Source of the DNA: Alkalihalobacillus pseudalcaliphilus
GTDB taxonomy: Bacteria > Bacillota > Bacilli > Bacillales > Bacillaceae_D
NCBI RefSeq assembly: GCF_028610675.1
Contig: NZ_JAQQWS010000012.1
Location: 1 to 64,000 of the forward strand
Direction: 5' to 3'
DNA: 64,000 nucleotides
Shown: positions 18,243-26,670 of the stretch, in pieces
Layout of the letters: each line of letters begins with the position of its first letter
Position numbering within the stretch: position 1 is the first letter of the stretch
The notes under the pieces: generated by a model
What the model was told of the DNA's origin: nothing
The model's database searches: none
Seen by the model: only the letters and a program-made list of their open reading frames with translations
Program-made: the position numbers and the translations under genes

Positions 18243-18894
18243 GGTTGAGAAGTATTACCAATCAGGTCCAGAAAATGTCCATGTATTAAAAGGAATTGAT
18301 TTAACAATAGAAAAGGGTACATGGATCACGATTACAGGGCCATCTGGTTCAGGGAAAACGACGTTATTACGCTGCTTTTCTGGAATTGAGAAACCGGATG
18401 ACGGTGAAGCGGTGTTTCATGAATTAGATGTGATGAAGGCTTCGGAGCTTGAATTACGTGAATATCGGAGGCAGAATATCGGGTATATTTTTCAAGATTT
18501 CCAACTATTTGATCAGTTTGATGTTTGGACGAATGTGATGATTCCATTACTCCCTTATGAAGCCAAAGACGTCGTGAGACAAAAAGCTAAAAATGCGTTA
18601 GCTTCCGTTGGTTTAACACATCGTCAGAGCTTTTTTCCCCATCAACTTTCTGGTGGTGAAAAGCAAAGAACAGCGATTGCTCGTGCGTTAATGAATGAAC
18701 CGAACATGCTTTTATGTGATGAGCCGACTGGCAATTTAGACATTGAAAATAGAAATCAAATCATTGGAATCCTCCAAGACATCCACCAGGCTGGGGCGAC
18801 GATTATATTAGTCACTCATGATGCAGAGCTCGCGACATTAGGAGATAAACATTACGAAATGAAGGATGGTAGGTTACGAGAAAAGGTTAAATAA
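18223..18894 (+). CDS. ABC transporter ATP-binding protein of the FtsX-permease system
   Basis: A 223-aa ATPase with Walker A GPSGSGKTT (about residues 36-44), signature LSGGEKQRTAIARAL, Walker B LLCDEPTGNLD and the H-loop THD. It belongs to the LolD/MacB-like class that drives FtsX-type permeases by mechanotransmission rather than classical transport. GGGGGTAAG precedes its ATG inside the permease gene. It energises the adjacent permease; the peptide encoded first in the operon is the natural candidate substrate or immunity target. Confidence 0.93.
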   Translation: MVVKLHKVEKYYQSGPENVHVLKGIDLTIEKGTWITITGPSGSGKTTLLRCFSGIEKPDDGEAVFHELDVMKASELELREYRRQNIGYIFQDFQLFDQFDVWTNVMIPLLPYEAKDVVRQKAKNALASVGLTHRQSFFPHQLSGGEKQRTAIARALMNEPNMLLCDEPTGNLDIENRNQIIGILQDIHQAGATIILVTHDAELATLGDKHYEMKDGRLREKVK

Positions 18895-18923
18895 GATAAT
18901 CTTCAACTTTATGTGATATATGG

Positions 18924-18956
18924 AAAACTGCTCTTACTTAGGTGGGGGCAGTTTTT
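18924..18956 (+). terminator. Terminator of the secreted-protein/FtsX/ABC operon
   Basis: AAAACTGC (18924-18931) pairs with GCAGTTTT (18948-18955), with additional G-U pairs inside, followed by a T run. It lies 30 bp after the ATPase stop. Confidence 0.7.
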
Positions 18957-19007
18957 TCATGATGATTTGATATAATTTTAATACGAAGATAAAAAGGAGC
19001 GATGAAG

Positions 19008-19169
19008 ATGAGTGTACCGTTATTTACGGTCGTTGTTTCGAATCAGGATGAAGACAATGGTTGGATTTATCATTATCACTGGGTCGATTTAGATGTGCAG
19101 AATATTCCGCGCCTTGGCGGAGAGTTAGGGTATTATTTAGAGAAACTAGTTTTAGAGATTGACTTATGA
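19008..19169 (+). CDS. Small protein of 53 aa, unknown function
   Basis: The frame starts with AAGGAG eight bases upstream and codes for MSVPLFTVVVSNQDEDNGWI, then a YHYHWVDLDVQ segment and a C-terminus with YYLEKLVLEIDL. Its stop overlaps the ATG of the next gene (ATGA), a strong sign that it is translated. Too short for family recognition; it may be an accessory peptide of the acetyltransferase that follows. Confidence 0.65.
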   Translation: MSVPLFTVVVSNQDEDNGWIYHYHWVDLDVQNIPRLGGELGYYLEKLVLEIDL

Positions 19170-19699
19170 AGAGGAAAGAGAGGCTAGTGTTGGTTTATTT
19201 TACTGAGGAGGATTTTGAGCAATTAATTGGATGGATCGATTCGCCACAGTTATTAATGCAATGGGCAGGTCCTCAATTTCAGTTTCCATTGACTAGGAAC
19301 CAATTAATGAACTATGTGCAAGGAGCTAACGCTGAAGAATCAGAAGTCTATATTTTTAAAGGGATGGATTTAGAGACAAATGAGGTGATTGGGCATATAT
19401 GCTTAAATAAGATAGATCGGGAGAGGCAGTCAGGGAGAATTGGGAAGGTTTTTTTACATAAAGACTTTCGCGGCTCAGGTTATGGTGAGGAAATGGTGAA
19501 ACAAATAATGAGCATTGCCCACGAACAGTATGGGATTCAAACACTAGGCTTAGCTGTTTTTGACTTTAACGTGGCAGCGATCAAGCTGTATGAACGAATT
19601 GGCTTTAAAAAAACTACATATAAGGAAAATGCCCGTAAGTACGGTGATGAATATTGGAATTTATGGGAGATGGATATAAAAACAAATGAAGTACCCTAG
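19166..19699 (+). CDS. GNAT family N-acetyltransferase (RimJ/RimL-like)
   Basis: A 177-aa acetyltransferase. It has the RimL-type core: VIGHICLNKIDRERQSGRIGKVFLHKDFRGSGYGEEMVKQIM, with the acetyl-CoA loop RGSGYG, and the C-terminal AIKLYERIGFKKTTYKENAR. It probably acetylates a small molecule or protein N-terminus. Its start overlaps the stop of the 53-aa gene by 4 bp. Confidence 0.88.
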   Translation: MKRKERLVLVYFTEEDFEQLIGWIDSPQLLMQWAGPQFQFPLTRNQLMNYVQGANAEESEVYIFKGMDLETNEVIGHICLNKIDRERQSGRIGKVFLHKDFRGSGYGEEMVKQIMSIAHEQYGIQTLGLAVFDFNVAAIKLYERIGFKKTTYKENARKYGDEYWNLWEMDIKTNEVP

Positions 19700-19810
19700 G
19701 ACGAGGAATATGATTTCTGTAAATAAATAACGCTCAATAATCGCACCATAGCCAGAGCACTTACACACAAAACCCACATGGAAGCCCAAATCATTTCGCC
19801 ACTAACAAAG

Positions 19811-19958
19811 ATAAAAGTCAGCTATCGCCAATTTAGCGATTAATAAAGGTTTGTGAAGATACGGCGGCCAAACCTTGGCGTATCTGCACAAAAAGTCCGA
19901 AGGGAATAAAGAACCAGCTAACTTCAAGGCACAACGCATCGCCCTGTTACACTTTCAT
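19811..19958. repeat. Short copy of MITE-like dispersed repeat
   Basis: It opens with CACTAACAAAGATAAAAGT and closes with CACTTTCATACAAAA, the ends shared by the longer copies at 20005, 24232, 32690, 52050 and 56433. The inside carries CCAGCTAACTTCAAGGCAC, also present near 24651. About 150 bp, no coding potential. Confidence 0.55.
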
Positions 19959-20004
19959 ACAAAACATCTATGATGACTTGCCTTGCAACTCATCACCAAC
20001 AAAG

Positions 20005-20296
20005 ATGAAAGTGGAGTTCGCCTTCGAATGGTGGCATTTTGTTCACATGCCTTTGCTTCTTGGTTTGTTAGCTTTAATTACTTTTCATTCATTTGTTTTG
20101 TATGAGAAGTGTACGAACCAAGAAGCCTGCACGAACCCGAGCGGAGGGGATGGGGAGGCCGACTCCTGCAGGAGGAGAGGGCATGCTGAGCTAACTTGCG
20201 ATAGCAAGTTAGCTCAGCGCCCGCCTGCGGAAAGCGTGCCCCCCATTCCCGGAGCGATCTTCAAAGAAGTGCACATCAGCTTTAGTACACTTTCAT
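20005..20296. repeat. MITE-like dispersed repeat, copy with long GC-rich palindrome
   Basis: The ends ATGAAAGTG (20005-20013) and CACTTTCAT (20288-20296) are inverted copies. The core is GC-rich and holds a long hairpin: CTGAGCTAACTTG pairs with CAAGTTAGCTCAG around CGATAG, inside further complementary flanks (GGGGATGGGGAGGC with GTGCCCCCCATTCCC). The open frame of 113 codons that crosses it is very probably not a gene. Confidence 0.75.
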
Positions 20297-20357
20297 ATAA
20301 AAATCAAAATAGTCTGTGATAAACTAGGAGAGTACTTAATGAAAAGGTGGAATGAAG

Positions 20358-20966
20358 ATGAAAAAACTACTATTAACAGGCTTTGAACCATTTTTAGATT
20401 TCCCTGTAAATCCTACACAAAAAATAGCAGAAGAATTAGCTGGCCTACAAATAGGCGACTATCACATTTATTCAGAAATTCTCCCTGTTAATTTTAAGAA
20501 GGCGGGTCAAGTCGTGTTGTCCCATATAGAGGACTATCAACCCGATGCGGTTATTCTTTTAGGTTTAGCGGGAGGGCGCTCCAAAATAACGCCAGAACGA
20601 ATCGCGATTAACGTCAATGACGGACCTGTTGATAACTTTGGTCATAAACCAGAGGGTGAGGTGATTCAGGAAGATGGGGCAGATGGTTATTTTTCAACCT
20701 TGCCAATCCGCAAGATGGTTCGGTTACTGAAGGAGAATGGTTTACCTGCTGACATATCTAATAGTGCGGGTGCTTATTTATGTAATCATGTGATGTATCA
20801 AGCCTTATATAGAAATCGGAAGAATGGAGATTCTATCCCAACTGGATTTATTCATATTCCAGCTTCCCATGATCTTGCCATACAACAAGGCAGAATTCCG
20901 AGTTGGAGTCATGAAGATTTGAAAAAAGGGATTACTGTTTGTATCGAGGCATTATTAGAAGAGTAA
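20358..20966 (+). CDS. pcp: Pyroglutamyl-peptidase I
   Basis: A 202-aa cytoplasmic cysteine peptidase (C15) that removes N-terminal pyroglutamate from peptides. The catalytic triad is in place: Glu80 in GGRSKITPERIAIN, Cys142 in SNSAGAYLCNHVMY and His166 in TGFIHIPASHD. The start TGFEPFLDFPVNP is diagnostic. Of the two close ATGs, the one at 20358 has the proper spacing from GGTGG. Confidence 0.96.
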   Translation: MKKLLLTGFEPFLDFPVNPTQKIAEELAGLQIGDYHIYSEILPVNFKKAGQVVLSHIEDYQPDAVILLGLAGGRSKITPERIAINVNDGPVDNFGHKPEGEVIQEDGADGYFSTLPIRKMVRLLKENGLPADISNSAGAYLCNHVMYQALYRNRKNGDSIPTGFIHIPASHDLAIQQGRIPSWSHEDLKKGITVCIEALLEE

Positions 20967-21019
20967 AAGAGGATGAGACCTTGGGTAAGACCTTGGCTGA
21001 GGTCAAATGAGGTGAAAGC

Positions 21020-22213
21020 TTGACACAGATACAGCAGCAAGAGAAGAGTCAGAAACAGATATGGTTACTTTTTATTGGCATTGTTTTAATTGCCATTAAT
21101 ATGAGGGCACCTATATCAGCGGTAGGGCCTTTGCTTCAAAATATTCAAGAGGACCTAGGATTATCGAATGTCATCGCAGGTAGTATGACCACGATCCCGT
21201 TAGTAGCATTTGCCTTGTTGTCACCGTTAGCGCCAAGGTGGGCTGAGAAGTATGGAATGGAAAGAACGGTCTTTTTTGCCTTTTTATTTATTGTCGTTGG
21301 CATTATTTTACGTATTTATCCAGACGTGACGTTTTTATTGGTAGGAACTCTATTTGTGGGCATGGCGATTGCTATTTGTAATGTACTTTTACCACCAATC
21401 ATGAAACAAAATTTTCCTCTACACATTGGTTTGATGACAGGTATTTATGGTTTAGTAATGAATATTGCCGCAGCTATCTCTTCAGGGATTAGCGAGCCGC
21501 TAGCAACCGTGTTAAATTGGAATGGGGCTTTAGCTATCTGGGGGGTTACCTCCATATTGGCGGTGTGTATATGGAGCTATCAGCTTAGGAGAAAGCAGAA
21601 GGAAGAGGGAAGAGCTAGAAAAGTGAATCTTGCAACAACGATACGTTTAAGTCGTTCCAGGCTTGCTTGGTATGTGACGGCATTTATGGGGCTACAGTCA
21701 TTTATTTATTATACGGTGCTAACTTGGCTCCCGCAGTTACTCGTTACATACGGTTACAGTTCAATATCTGCAGGGTGGATGCTGGCCACTATGCAAGCAG
21801 CGTTATTCCCGATGACTTTTATAATACCAATTATAGCGGCTAAGATGAAAAATCAACGTGCACTATCGGTATTAACAGGTCTTGCGTTTTTACTATCAAG
21901 TATCGGTTTATTAAGCGGTATTTGGTTGCCGGTTTGGGTTTTGTTAATGGGGGTAGCGTGTGGAAATGCTTTTGGTTTAGCGATGATGTTTTTCTCATTA
22001 AGAACGATTGAAACAAGTCATGCAGCGAGGTTGTCAGGAATGGCTCAATCGCTTGGTTACTTGCTTGCAGCCTTAGGACCCGTCTTGTTCGGGATCGTTT
22101 ATGAGCTATTTCACTCGTGGAGCGCACCTCTATTGATTTTAGTAACTGCTTCCTTCCTCCTTTGTTTTATCGGTTATTTAGCGGGTGATGGTTTTGTGGA
22201 GAAGGATAGGTAG
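21020..22213 (+). CDS. MFS transporter of the CynX/NimT type
   Basis: A 397-aa permease with twelve predicted membrane segments. It opens with IAINMRAPISAVGPLL, as in CynX/NimT (2-nitroimidazole or cyanate transporter) proteins, and has LAPRWAEKYGMERTVF in the position of MFS motif A. The start codon is TTG, with GAGGTG seven bases upstream. Substrate not inferable; this subfamily is usually annotated only by homology. Confidence 0.87.
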   Translation: MTQIQQQEKSQKQIWLLFIGIVLIAINMRAPISAVGPLLQNIQEDLGLSNVIAGSMTTIPLVAFALLSPLAPRWAEKYGMERTVFFAFLFIVVGIILRIYPDVTFLLVGTLFVGMAIAICNVLLPPIMKQNFPLHIGLMTGIYGLVMNIAAAISSGISEPLATVLNWNGALAIWGVTSILAVCIWSYQLRRKQKEEGRARKVNLATTIRLSRSRLAWYVTAFMGLQSFIYYTVLTWLPQLLVTYGYSSISAGWMLATMQAALFPMTFIIPIIAAKMKNQRALSVLTGLAFLLSSIGLLSGIWLPVWVLLMGVACGNAFGLAMMFFSLRTIETSHAARLSGMAQSLGYLLAALGPVLFGIVYELFHSWSAPLLILVTASFLLCFIGYLAGDGFVEKDR

Positions 22214-22260
22214 GCACGTCGTAAGAGAAGTCAGATCCTTATTTTTGAAGGGTGATTCAA

Positions 22261-22842
22261 ATGAAAAGACTAGCTATTATAACAGTCGGTCCAACACATA
22301 GTGGTAAAACATCTTTTGCGAAAGCTTTGGAGGATCAGTTACCGAACTCATTTGTGATGGACCAGGATAACCATGCGTCCTTTATTAATGCTCATTATCA
22401 AAAATTACAACCTGTTGTTGGGACAAATACGTTAAAGCACGCTGTTTCTTTATTAATCGTTAACTATGCAAAAGAAAATACCGACCTACATTTGATTGTA
22501 AGTAATGCGAACCGAAGCCGAAAGGGACGTAGGTATTTGCTTGAGGATGTGTTTCCAAGTGAAGCATATCATCGTATACTTGTTTATTTTGATATTCCTG
22601 AAGAAGTTCTATTAAAAAGGGTCATGAATAGTGAGCGGGATACAACTATTTTCAGAAGTGCAGCTAGCTTTCATGAAGTGTTAAAGAGACAGAGTGAGGA
22701 ATCTAAAAATAACGATGATATCACTGCACCAACACATGAAGAAGCAGATGACTTATTTGTGGTTAAGGAACTTCATGATGTCGAAACGACTGTGAAGAAG
22801 ATTGTATCGATGGCTGAAGTGATGAAGGGTAAAAAGGAATAG
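22261..22842 (+). CDS. P-loop ATPase/kinase-like protein
   Basis: A 193-aa protein with an N-terminal Walker A motif GPTHSGKTS (residues about 8-16) and a zeta-toxin/gluconate-kinase-like layout: VMDQDNHASF, then LIVSNANRSRKGRRYLLEDVF, a lid-like KRVMNSERDTTIFRS. Probably a small-molecule kinase or nucleotide hydrolase; no substrate evident. The ATG at 22261 follows AAGGGTG, so it is preferred over the in-frame GTG at 22252. Confidence 0.78.
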   Translation: MKRLAIITVGPTHSGKTSFAKALEDQLPNSFVMDQDNHASFINAHYQKLQPVVGTNTLKHAVSLLIVNYAKENTDLHLIVSNANRSRKGRRYLLEDVFPSEAYHRILVYFDIPEEVLLKRVMNSERDTTIFRSAASFHEVLKRQSEESKNNDDITAPTHEEADDLFVVKELHDVETTVKKIVSMAEVMKGKKE

Positions 22843-22872
22843 CTTAGCTGCAATTGGAGCAGTTAAGCTATT
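22838..22872. terminator. Bidirectional terminator between convergent genes
   Basis: AATAGCTTAGCTGC (22838-22851) pairs with GCAGTTAAGCTATT (22859-22872) with one G-T pair and a 7-nt loop, flanked by A and T runs. It serves the P-loop gene and, from the other side, the hepT-like gene whose last codons it overlaps. Confidence 0.8.
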
Positions 22873-23278
22873 TTTGATAGGCTACTATTTGTTTTGTGTA
22901 AGCTGAAAAATCATTCATATGCTTCTCGATGATTTTCTGCATAATATCGATGTTTAAGGATTGATAGTTGTGTACGGCAATATTACGAAAACCTACCATG
23001 GATTTTAGATTTTGAGCTGTTTCATTAGCAATGATGTCATGTTCTTCTAACATATCAAAGGCGTCGCGGCTTGTTTGGGGAAGACCCAAATGTTTTTCGG
23101 AGACGATATGCATCGCTAAATCAATAGCCGCTTCACATGCGCGCTGAATATTTAATATGATTGAATCCTGTTTCGTATAATCACGTAGATTCGCTGGATT
23201 ATTATGATAAACTTCTTGAATTCTTTTCTGGCAACGTTCAATGGTCGCTATTTTATTAAGTATGATATCATTTTTCAT
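22868..23278 (-). CDS. hepT: HepT-like HEPN ribonuclease toxin (DUF86)
   Basis: A 136-aa HEPN protein. The catalytic RNase motif is R-x4-H-x-Y, seen as RNIAVHNY (Arg98, His103, Tyr105); the tyrosine is the residue AMPylated by the cognate antitoxin in characterised HepT/MntA pairs. AIDLAMHIVSEKHLGLPQTSRDAF is typical of DUF86. It overlaps the mntA gene by 11 bp and would cleave RNA if released from control. A GTG at 23287 is an alternative start. Confidence 0.9.
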   Translation of the reverse strand: MKNDIILNKIATIERCQKRIQEVYHNNPANLRDYTKQDSIILNIQRACEAAIDLAMHIVSEKHLGLPQTSRDAFDMLEEHDIIANETAQNLKSMVGFRNIAVHNYQSLNIDIMQKIIEKHMNDFSAYTKQIVAYQK

Positions 23279-23675
23279 AAATAACACCGCTTTCGGCTAT
23301 TTGATCAAGAATCATTTTCCGTTCTTCGTTTAATTTGACATACATACTTAGTGCAGTCATGCGTTGTTGATAAAAAAAGGTATCATTCTTTGAATAAATA
23401 CATACGCCTGATGAATAGATTTGTGCTTTAAATACAGTGGACACCTCATGTAAATTCACTAGATCAACGTCAGTATTTATTATATTGGCTAATTCACCTG
23501 CGAGCATAAAAAGTTCATAAGGTGATTTTGTGGGATTCTGGCAAAAGAAGGCGATATCTAAGTCGCTGTCTATACGATTCATGTCTTTTGCATATGAACC
23601 AAATACGATGATGAAAACTGGATCAAGTTTAGGAATCAGGAAACGTGTAATGTGTTCTGTTAGTTCTTGATTCAT
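23268..23675 (-). CDS. mntA: MntA-like nucleotidyltransferase antitoxin
   Basis: A 135-aa minimal nucleotidyltransferase with the active-site pattern GS-x10-DxD, visible as FGSYAKDMNRIDSDLDIAFF (Gly26, Ser27, Asp38, Asp40). MntA proteins neutralise HepT by adding AMP to its active-site tyrosine. It is the first gene of a two-gene leftward operon with hepT and has AAGGGGA upstream of its ATG. All key residues of both partners are intact, so the module is likely functional. Confidence 0.9.
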   Translation of the reverse strand: MNQELTEHITRFLIPKLDPVFIIVFGSYAKDMNRIDSDLDIAFFCQNPTKSPYELFMLAGELANIINTDVDLVNLHEVSTVFKAQIYSSGVCIYSKNDTFFYQQRMTALSMYVKLNEERKMILDQIAESGVIYEK

Positions 23676-23870
23676 TACAATCTTCCCCTTTGTTCATTTA
23701 TTCTTTTATTATATCAAAACCATTGTTGGACGACATGAGGTTTTTATGATCATTGAGCATATCTTTTTTTTATGGCAAACGAATGATAGATGAGTCAGAT
23801 ATTTCATCATTATCGGCTAATCATAGGAACTTTAGCCGTAAACTTGATTTTCTTTGATAAAAAGACAATA

Positions 23871-23898
23871 GGACCTCGGTGAATAATCACTAAGGTCC
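23871..23898 (-). terminator. Terminator of the small membrane protein gene
   Basis: GGACCT (23871-23876) pairs with AGGTCC (23893-23898), with an inner GTGA/TCAC pair, followed on the minus strand by a T-rich tract (TATTGTCTTTTT). Confidence 0.7.
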
Positions 23899-23906
23899 TT
23901 GCTTGA

Positions 23907-24032
23907 TTAAAGCTGCATGTTTTGGTCATTTTTGTCTTTTTGAGCGACATACAATAAGGTATAAGCCATTCCGATACTACAAATAAATACAACTCCTAAA
24001 ATCATAAAAATAGCAATGAACGATAATGACAT
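23907..24032 (-). CDS. Single-span membrane peptide, 41 aa
   Basis: MSLSFIAIFMILGVVFICSI and a further hydrophobic stretch, then the hydrophilic tail AQKDKNDQNMQL. AAAGGTGG lies eight bases upstream of this ATG and a terminator follows 9 bp after the stop, so I regard this short frame as the gene rather than the longer 91-codon frame that contains it. Function unknown; it may be a subunit or regulator of a membrane complex. Confidence 0.6.
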   Translation of the reverse strand: MSLSFIAIFMILGVVFICSIGMAYTLLYVAQKDKNDQNMQL

Positions 24033-24231
24033 AAGACATTCCACCTTTATATGATTGTTTAAAAGTGTGCTTAACCGTAGTGGTTTCTTGTTGTTACTTT
24101 GATCATATTCCAAAGATGGTAAGGTTTCTGTTACATAATCGTGAACTGGAAGTGTTTTCCTTAATGTTGCTTTTTTAGACAAGGAAATGTTTGGAATTTG
24201 TGATATTTAGTAGGGGAGTTACTGTGAACAT

Positions 24232-24545
24232 CGTGCGCTACTCGTCGCTACCGAAAATTATGCTCCGCGTCCTGCGGGGGGGGGCGCGGTGCTAATTGGC
24301 TACGCCGCTGGATCTCAGCCCGCCACTACGTCCCGCGGGAGTCTCCGCATATTTTCGTCCGCTGGGTTATTCTAAAATTCCAAGTTCAAAAAAGATTCTT
24401 ACAAAAGTCACCCAAATGCAAAGAATAAACCAAAATGAATGACGAGCCATCAAGTAAAGAAGATAAATGCAAGTGATCAAAGTTCCACCAGTCAAAGGGT
24501 GAAAATCCCACTTCGCCACCAACAAAAACCAAAGTAGTGGCGTCA
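24232..24545 (-). repeat. MITE-like dispersed repeat, inverted copy
   Basis: Read on the minus strand, it starts with the GTTGGTGGCGAAGTGG end, has the TTCATTC motif and then the GC-rich core CCAGCGGACGAAAATATGCG, GATCCAGCGGCGTAGCC and CATAATTTTCGGTAGCGACG, as in the copies at 32690 and 56433. A run of nine G lies inside. The 66-codon frame at 24367-24567 falls in this repeat and is not supported as a gene. Confidence 0.75.
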
Positions 24546-24715
24546 CCTTAAACAGTTGGCCCTTCATACTACTCCATCACCATCAGGAGTCGCACGATCA
24601 AAAAGGGAGCAGTTAACCCGCTAAGGTCATCTATCGCAAAGTCGATGACCAGCTAACTTCAAGGCACAAACGATCATCCGCTAAGTAGGGATTATTTCAT
24701 TTATGTCAATACGAA

Positions 24716-24757
24716 GAAAGCTAGCCTGGGCAGGGCGAACCTGCTAAGCTAGCTTTC
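24716..24757. terminator. Terminator downstream of pepF
   Basis: GAAAGCTAGC (24716-24725) pairs with GCTAGCTTTC (24748-24757), with CAGG/CCTG pairing inside. The T run is better on the plus strand, so it may work both ways. It lies 5 bp after the pepF stop. Confidence 0.75.
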
Positions 24758-24761
24758 TCTT

Positions 24762-26459
24762 TTATAGAGCCTTGTCGTTGACAGAATCAAGCCATTCATC
24801 GATAGCTTTGACCACATCTTCAAGGGCACCTTCTTCAAATGGTGAACGAAGGTTAGCGGATTCAACTAATTGTAAGAAAGGTTTGGAGCCGCCTAATTTA
24901 CAAAGGTCTAAATAATCCTGCCAAGCTTCTTCTTTGTTTTCCTGAGCCTTTTTCCAAAATTGGAAGGCACAAATTTGGGCTAATGTATAGTCGATATAAT
25001 AGAAAGGCGAATTATAAATATGGCCTTGGCGCTTCCAAAGGCTACCCTCCTCAAGATAACTATTACCATCATAGTCTCGATGTGGTAGATAAATAGCTTC
25101 GAGTTCTTTCCATGCTTGTTTTCTCTCAGCTGGCGTCCATTCTGGATTTTCATAGACTAAGTGCTGGAACTCATCGACGGCAACACCATATGGTAAAAAT
25201 TGAAGCCCGCTTGCTAAGTGGGAATACTTATATTTATCTGTGTCTTCCTTAAAAAATAGCTCCATCCACGGCCAAGTTAAGAATTCCATACTCATGGAAT
25301 GAATCTCACAAGCCTCGTGTGTAGGGAAAAAATACTCAGGCACTTCATAATGACGGCTCATAAAGCCTTGGAATGCGTGACCGACTTCATGTGTGAGAAC
25401 ATCAATGTCATCTGATGTGCCATTGAAATTAGCAAAAATAAATGGTGCTTTATATTGCTCAATGAAGGTACAGTATCCGCCAGCTTCTTTCCCCTTTTTT
25501 GCTTCTAAATCCATCAGATTACGGTCGAGCATAAATTGGAAAAACTCCTGTGTCTCAGGGGCAAGCTCCTCGTACATTTTTTTTCCGTTCTCAATAATCC
25601 ATTCAGGCGATCCTTTAGGTGTCGCATTGCCTGATTGATATTTGAAATTCTCATCATGAAATTTTAAGGAATCGACATGAATTCGTTCTGCTTGCTTTTC
25701 ATAAAGCTTTGTACAAAGTGGAACGATCACATCGCGAACTTGTTTCCTAAATACATCAACCATTTCAGCATTATAATCAATTCGCAGCATTCTCAAATAA
25801 CCAAGGTCTATGAAATTTTTGAAGCCTAATTTGGTGGCGATCTCATGCCGTACTTTAACTAAATCATCATAGATTTGGTCGAATTTTTCAGCATGACCAG
25901 CAAAAAATCCAGAACTTGCTGTAACCGCTTCTTTTCGAGTTTGTCGGTCCTTGTCTTGTGAATAGGGAGCGAGTTGGGCTAATGTGTAGGTTTCCCCTTT
26001 AAAATCAATTTCTGCAGAGGCAACAAGTTTTGAATATTCTGATGAAAGTTTGTTTTCTTTTTGTAGCAGTGAAATAATTTCAGGAGAGAACGATTTGATT
26101 TTAAAGTCAGCAATATTAAATAACTGCTCACCCCAGTTTTTTTCTAGCTGTTCTCTGTAAGGGGAAGAGATAATTTCCTTATAGAATTCGGAAATAAGTT
26201 CCTCAAATTCTGGAACAACTTCATCAAAGTAATCTCTTTCCGCTAAATAAAAGTTATCATTCGTATCAATCGATGCACGAATATATACGAGTGTATATTG
26301 AGTGGATAATTGTGTTCGTAGTTCATTGATTTGTTCAATAGCTTTGGTAGCTTCTTCAAAAGAACTTGACTCTTTGAGATTATTGAGCTTTTCATTGAAG
26401 TTTTCCCTAAAGGCCGCCATATCGGGACGTTCGTATGTATAGTTTTCAAAAGTTAACAT
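24762..26459 (-). CDS. pepF: M3 family oligoendopeptidase F
   Basis: A 565-aa cytoplasmic zinc metallopeptidase that degrades oligopeptides. The active site is HEVGH (His357, Glu358, His361), with the third ligand in the following HEACEIHSMSMEF segment. The length and the N-terminus (FENYTYERPDMAAFRENF) fit the Bacillus oligoendopeptidase group. The start at 26459 follows AAAGGAGGA with a seven-base spacer; the longer frame upstream lacks a site. Single-gene unit. Confidence 0.95.
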   Translation of the reverse strand: MLTFENYTYERPDMAAFRENFNEKLNNLKESSSFEEATKAIEQINELRTQLSTQYTLVYIRASIDTNDNFYLAERDYFDEVVPEFEELISEFYKEIISSPYREQLEKNWGEQLFNIADFKIKSFSPEIISLLQKENKLSSEYSKLVASAEIDFKGETYTLAQLAPYSQDKDRQTRKEAVTASSGFFAGHAEKFDQIYDDLVKVRHEIATKLGFKNFIDLGYLRMLRIDYNAEMVDVFRKQVRDVIVPLCTKLYEKQAERIHVDSLKFHDENFKYQSGNATPKGSPEWIIENGKKMYEELAPETQEFFQFMLDRNLMDLEAKKGKEAGGYCTFIEQYKAPFIFANFNGTSDDIDVLTHEVGHAFQGFMSRHYEVPEYFFPTHEACEIHSMSMEFLTWPWMELFFKEDTDKYKYSHLASGLQFLPYGVAVDEFQHLVYENPEWTPAERKQAWKELEAIYLPHRDYDGNSYLEEGSLWKRQGHIYNSPFYYIDYTLAQICAFQFWKKAQENKEEAWQDYLDLCKLGGSKPFLQLVESANLRSPFEEGALEDVVKAIDEWLDSVNDKAL

Positions 26460-26600
26460 GTGAATCCTCCTTTTTATCCTCACTTAAAAATATTCGACAT
26501 TTTTTATGAAATCCTTTTTAATTTTGAAAAAAAGTACTAGATTTCGTAAAAAAATGACTTTATTTATTCGTTTTATTAAATTGAATCACAAAACCAACAA

Positions 26601-26629
26601 AAAAGGTACATAGGCTACTGTACCCTTTT
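26601..26629 (-). terminator. Terminator of the mgtC-like gene
   Basis: On the minus strand AAAGGGTACA pairs with TGTACCTTTT around GTAGCCTA and is followed by a run of T. It lies 42 bp after the MgtC stop. Confidence 0.8.
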
Positions 26630-26670
26630 ATAAATATATGTGTCGATTGAAGATATTAGTCTTTTGCTCC

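Noticed and set aside
19978..20319. 113-codon frame as a protein gene
   Set aside because: It lies across a dispersed repeat with a long GC-rich palindrome and has no ribosome-binding site.
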